Below, in pieces: positions 6,265 to 8,168 of a stretch of 8,168 nt of DNA. Made by a program: the position numbers and the translations under genes. The stretch covers positions 1 to 8,168 of the forward strand of contig JBIKVK010000144.1 in NCBI GenBank assembly GCA_044356835.1, written 5' to 3'. Each line of letters starts with the position of its first letter. Position 1 is the stretch's first letter. This stretch comes from SYIM01 sp044356835 (GTDB taxonomy: Bacteria; Pseudomonadota; Gammaproteobacteria; Burkholderiales; Burkholderiaceae_E). The notes beneath the pieces are model-generated. The model was not told the origin of the DNA. It did no database searches and saw only the letters and a program-made list of their open reading frames with translations.

Positions 6265-6840
6265 ATGTCTCTGATCAATACCGCGGTTCAGCCCTTCAAG
6301 GCCAACGCGTTCGTCAATCGCTCCGGCAAGGGAGAGTTCATCGAGATCACCGAACAAGCCCTGAAGGGCCAGTGGTCGGTCCTGATCTTTATGCCGGCCG
6401 CATTTACTTTCAACTGCCCGACCGAGATCGAAGATGCGGCCGATCACCATGCCGAGTTTCAGAAGGCCGGCGCTGAGGTCTATATCGTGACCACCGATAC
6501 GCAGTTCTCTCACAAGGTCTGGCACGAAACCAGTCCTGCGGTGGGAAAGGCCCGGTTCCCGCTGGTCGGTGATCCTACTCACAAGCTCACGCGCGCCTTC
6601 GATGTTCATATCGACGAGGAAGGCCTTGCGCTGCGTGGGACCTTCATCATCGATCCGCAAGGCCTGATCAAGACGGCCGAGGTTCACGACAACTCGATTG
6701 CCCGTGATGTGAAGGAAACCCTGCGCAAGCTCAAGGCAGCCCAATTTGTCGCCAACAATCCAGGCCAGGTCTGCCCAGCCAAGTGGCAGGAAGGCGCCAA
6801 GACTCTCGCGCCTTCGCTCGATCTCGTCGGCAAGATCTGA
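6265..6840 (+). CDS. ahpC: alkyl hydroperoxide reductase subunit C (typical 2-Cys peroxiredoxin)
   Basis: A complete 191-residue cytosolic peroxiredoxin that reduces hydrogen peroxide, organic hydroperoxides and peroxynitrite and is re-reduced by AhpF. The N-terminus MSLINT and the C-terminus TLAPSLDLVGKI are those of AhpC. The peroxidatic centre is PAAFTFNCP with P44, T48 and C51; the conserved arginine is R124 (LRGTF); the resolving cysteine is C170 in GQVCPAKW. The PAAFTFN and EIEDAAD wording matches pseudomonad-type AhpC as recalled, rather than the enterobacterial PADFTFV form. The start has AAGGA at 6253-6257 with 7 nt spacing. The gene follows a 180-nt intergenic region carrying a promoter and an OxyR-like dyad, and ahpF follows after 41 nt, so peroxide-induced co-expression is likely. 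No defect is seen. Confidence 0.97.
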   Translation: MSLINTAVQPFKANAFVNRSGKGEFIEITEQALKGQWSVLIFMPAAFTFNCPTEIEDAADHHAEFQKAGAEVYIVTTDTQFSHKVWHETSPAVGKARFPLVGDPTHKLTRAFDVHIDEEGLALRGTFIIDPQGLIKTAEVHDNSIARDVKETLRKLKAAQFVANNPGQVCPAKWQEGAKTLAPSLDLVGKI

Positions 6841-6881
6841 TGCTGCGGTATCGAAGCCCACGATCCTGAAAGGAATGAGCC

Positions 6882-8168
6882 ATGCTGGACGATACCCTCA
6901 AGACCCAGTTGCAGCAGTACCTCGGTTTGCTGCGTCGCCCCATCCGTCTGGTGGCCTCGCTCGATCAAAGTCCCGCCTCGGCGGACATGGAGCAGTTGCT
7001 CAAGACCATCGCCGAGCTGGGCACCCAGGTCTCTCTGGATCTTGACGGTCAGAATCCGCGTCGGCCTTCCTTTCAGATCGTCGCTGAGGGCATGGCCTCA
7101 GGTCCGCGGTTTGCGGGTTTGCCGCTCGGTCATGAGTTCACCTCGCTGGTGCTTGCCTTGCTCTGGAGTGGCGGCCACCCCCCCAAGGTGGCAGCGGACC
7201 GAATCGAGACCATTCGGGCGATCGATCAAGACCTCGAATTCGAGGTTTACATGTCCCTGTCCTGTCACAACTGCCCCGAGGTGGTTCAGGCGTTCGCGCT
7301 GATGTCGGTGCTGAACCCCAGGATCCGGGCCACCATCATCGAGGGTGGGGCGTTCAGGGATGAGGTCGAGGCCCGGGGGGTGATGGCGGTGCCGATGGTG
7401 CTCATGAATGGACAGGTGTTCGGTACCGGTCGCATGAGCCTCGATGAGGTCCTCGCCCGCCTCGATTCTGGCCGGCGCGCCCGTGAGGCGGAGCAGATAC
7501 AGAACCGCGCGCCCTACGATGTTTTGATCGTTGGGGGAGGGCCGGCTGCTGCAGCGGCGGCGGTCTATGCCGCGCGAAAGGGCATTCGTGTTGGGATTGC
7601 GGCCGAGCGTTTCGGTGGTCAGGTGAACGATACACTGGCCATTGAAAACTACATCTCTGTTCTGGACACGGATGGTCCCCGGTTTGCGTCGGCATTGGAA
7701 GCTCATGTGCGCGCCTATGAGGTCGACGTCATGAACCGGCAACGGGCGAGGGCGTTGATTCCGGCGGCTGAACCCGGAGGTCTGATCACGGTCGAACTGG
7801 ACAACGGGGCAAGCCTCTATGGCCGTGCGGTGATCCTTGCAACGGGGGCCCGCTGGCGCAATGTCAACGTACCCGGCGAGGAGGCATACCGCAACAAGGG
7901 GGTGGCCTATTGCCCGCACTGCGACGGACCGCTCTTCAAGGGCAAACATGTTGCAGTGATCGGGGGAGGCAACTCCGGCGTTGAGGCGGCAATTGATTTG
8001 GCTGGGATCGTCGAGCACGTCACGCTGCTCGAGTACGCTCCGCAATTGAAGGCCGATGCCGTGCTGGTGGACAAGTTGCGAAGCTTGTCGAACGTCACAA
8101 TTCATACCAATGCCCAGACCACGGAGATTACAGGGGATGAGGGGCGCGTGAATGGCCTTCGCTACACG
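6882..8168 (+). CDS. ahpF: alkyl hydroperoxide reductase subunit F (3' end beyond window)
   Basis: The first 429 residues of an NADH-dependent flavoprotein disulfide reductase that recycles AhpC; the frame is open to the right edge and the family is about 520 residues, so roughly 90 codons are missing. The N-terminal domain of two thioredoxin-like folds (about 1-195) contains GPRFAGLPLGHEFTSLVLAL (74-93) and the redox pair C128-H-N-C131. The FAD-binding part begins at YDVLIVGGGPAA (212-223), where the last position of GxGxxG is alanine (A223). The NADH domain carries C344-P-H-C347 in AYCPHCDGPLF and the nucleotide motif GGGNSG (361-366). ATG 6882 has AAGGA at 6870-6874 with 7 nt spacing and gives the standard MLDxxLKTQL start. 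With ahpC immediately upstream this forms the usual ahpCF operon. The FAD- and part of the NADH-binding region can be checked here; the C-terminal FAD-binding segment cannot. Confidence 0.97.
   Translation, partial: MLDDTLKTQLQQYLGLLRRPIRLVASLDQSPASADMEQLLKTIAELGTQVSLDLDGQNPRRPSFQIVAEGMASGPRFAGLPLGHEFTSLVLALLWSGGHPPKVAADRIETIRAIDQDLEFEVYMSLSCHNCPEVVQAFALMSVLNPRIRATIIEGGAFRDEVEARGVMAVPMVLMNGQVFGTGRMSLDEVLARLDSGRRAREAEQIQNRAPYDVLIVGGGPAAAAAAVYAARKGIRVGIAAERFGGQVNDTLAIENYISVLDTDGPRFASALEAHVRAYEVDVMNRQRARALIPAAEPGGLITVELDNGASLYGRAVILATGARWRNVNVPGEEAYRNKGVAYCPHCDGPLFKGKHVAVIGGGNSGVEAAIDLAGIVEHVTLLEYAPQLKADAVLVDKLRSLSNVTIHTNAQTTEITGDEGRVNGLRYT

Noticed and set aside
6388..6429. PAAFTFNCP peroxidatic motif of AhpC differing from the enterobacterial PADFTFVCP
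   Set aside because: As recalled, pseudomonad AhpC has the same wording and all catalytic residues are present, so this is an ordinary lineage variant.
6169..6861. 230-codon open frame on the minus strand
   Set aside because: It is antisense to ahpC and spans its promoter region; no domain is recognised.
7098..8105. 335-codon open frame on the minus strand
   Set aside because: It lies fully antisense to ahpF, whose motifs and ribosome-binding site are clear; the translation shows no family features.

Overview
The window is GC-rich bacterial chromosome, densely packed, with every supported gene on the + strand. The AhpC and AhpF proteins resemble those of pseudomonads and related Gammaproteobacteria (recalled family sequences, not a search), so a gamma- or betaproteobacterium is the best guess. 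Nothing indicates a plasmid, phage, insertion sequence or CRISPR array. No tRNA or rRNA was recognised.

Region 1 (3-6084) is one tightly spaced, probably polycistronic unit. In order it holds: the C-terminal end of an extracellular solute-binding protein (family 5) cut by the window edge; a 2-oxoglutarate/Fe(II) oxygenase of the isopenicillin N synthase type; two DppB/DppC-type permeases; two DppD/DppF-type ATPases with C-terminal oligopeptide/dipeptide domains; and an RraA/HMG-aldolase-fold protein. Junctions are short (20, 29 and 10 nt), a 4-nt TTGA overlap, a 61-nt gap if the preferred start of the second ATPase is right (an 8-nt overlap if not), and 17 nt before the RraA-like gene. The unit looks like an import-and-modify cassette: the binding protein and ABC transporter bring in a small molecule, the oxygenase oxidises it, and the RraA-like protein may act on a downstream acid. 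The substrate cannot be read from the sequence. The RraA-like protein lacks two residues of the D-X20-R-D aldolase signature, so its chemistry is open.

Region 2 (6085-6264) is a 180-nt intergenic stretch. Its core is strikingly AT-rich (11 G/C in the 50 bases 6151-6200). It holds an OxyR-like 17-bp dyad, a plausible sigma-70 promoter just downstream of it, a 13-nt dyad over the -10, and a short direct repeat in the leader. No convincing terminator of the upstream unit was seen.

Region 3 (6265-8168) is the alkyl hydroperoxide reductase pair: a complete ahpC and the first 429 codons of ahpF, which runs off the window. AhpF passes electrons from NADH through FAD and two CxxC centres to AhpC, which reduces peroxides. 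The layout (OxyR-like site, promoter, ahpC, ahpF) suggests an independently regulated peroxide-defence operon with no evident functional link to the transport unit.
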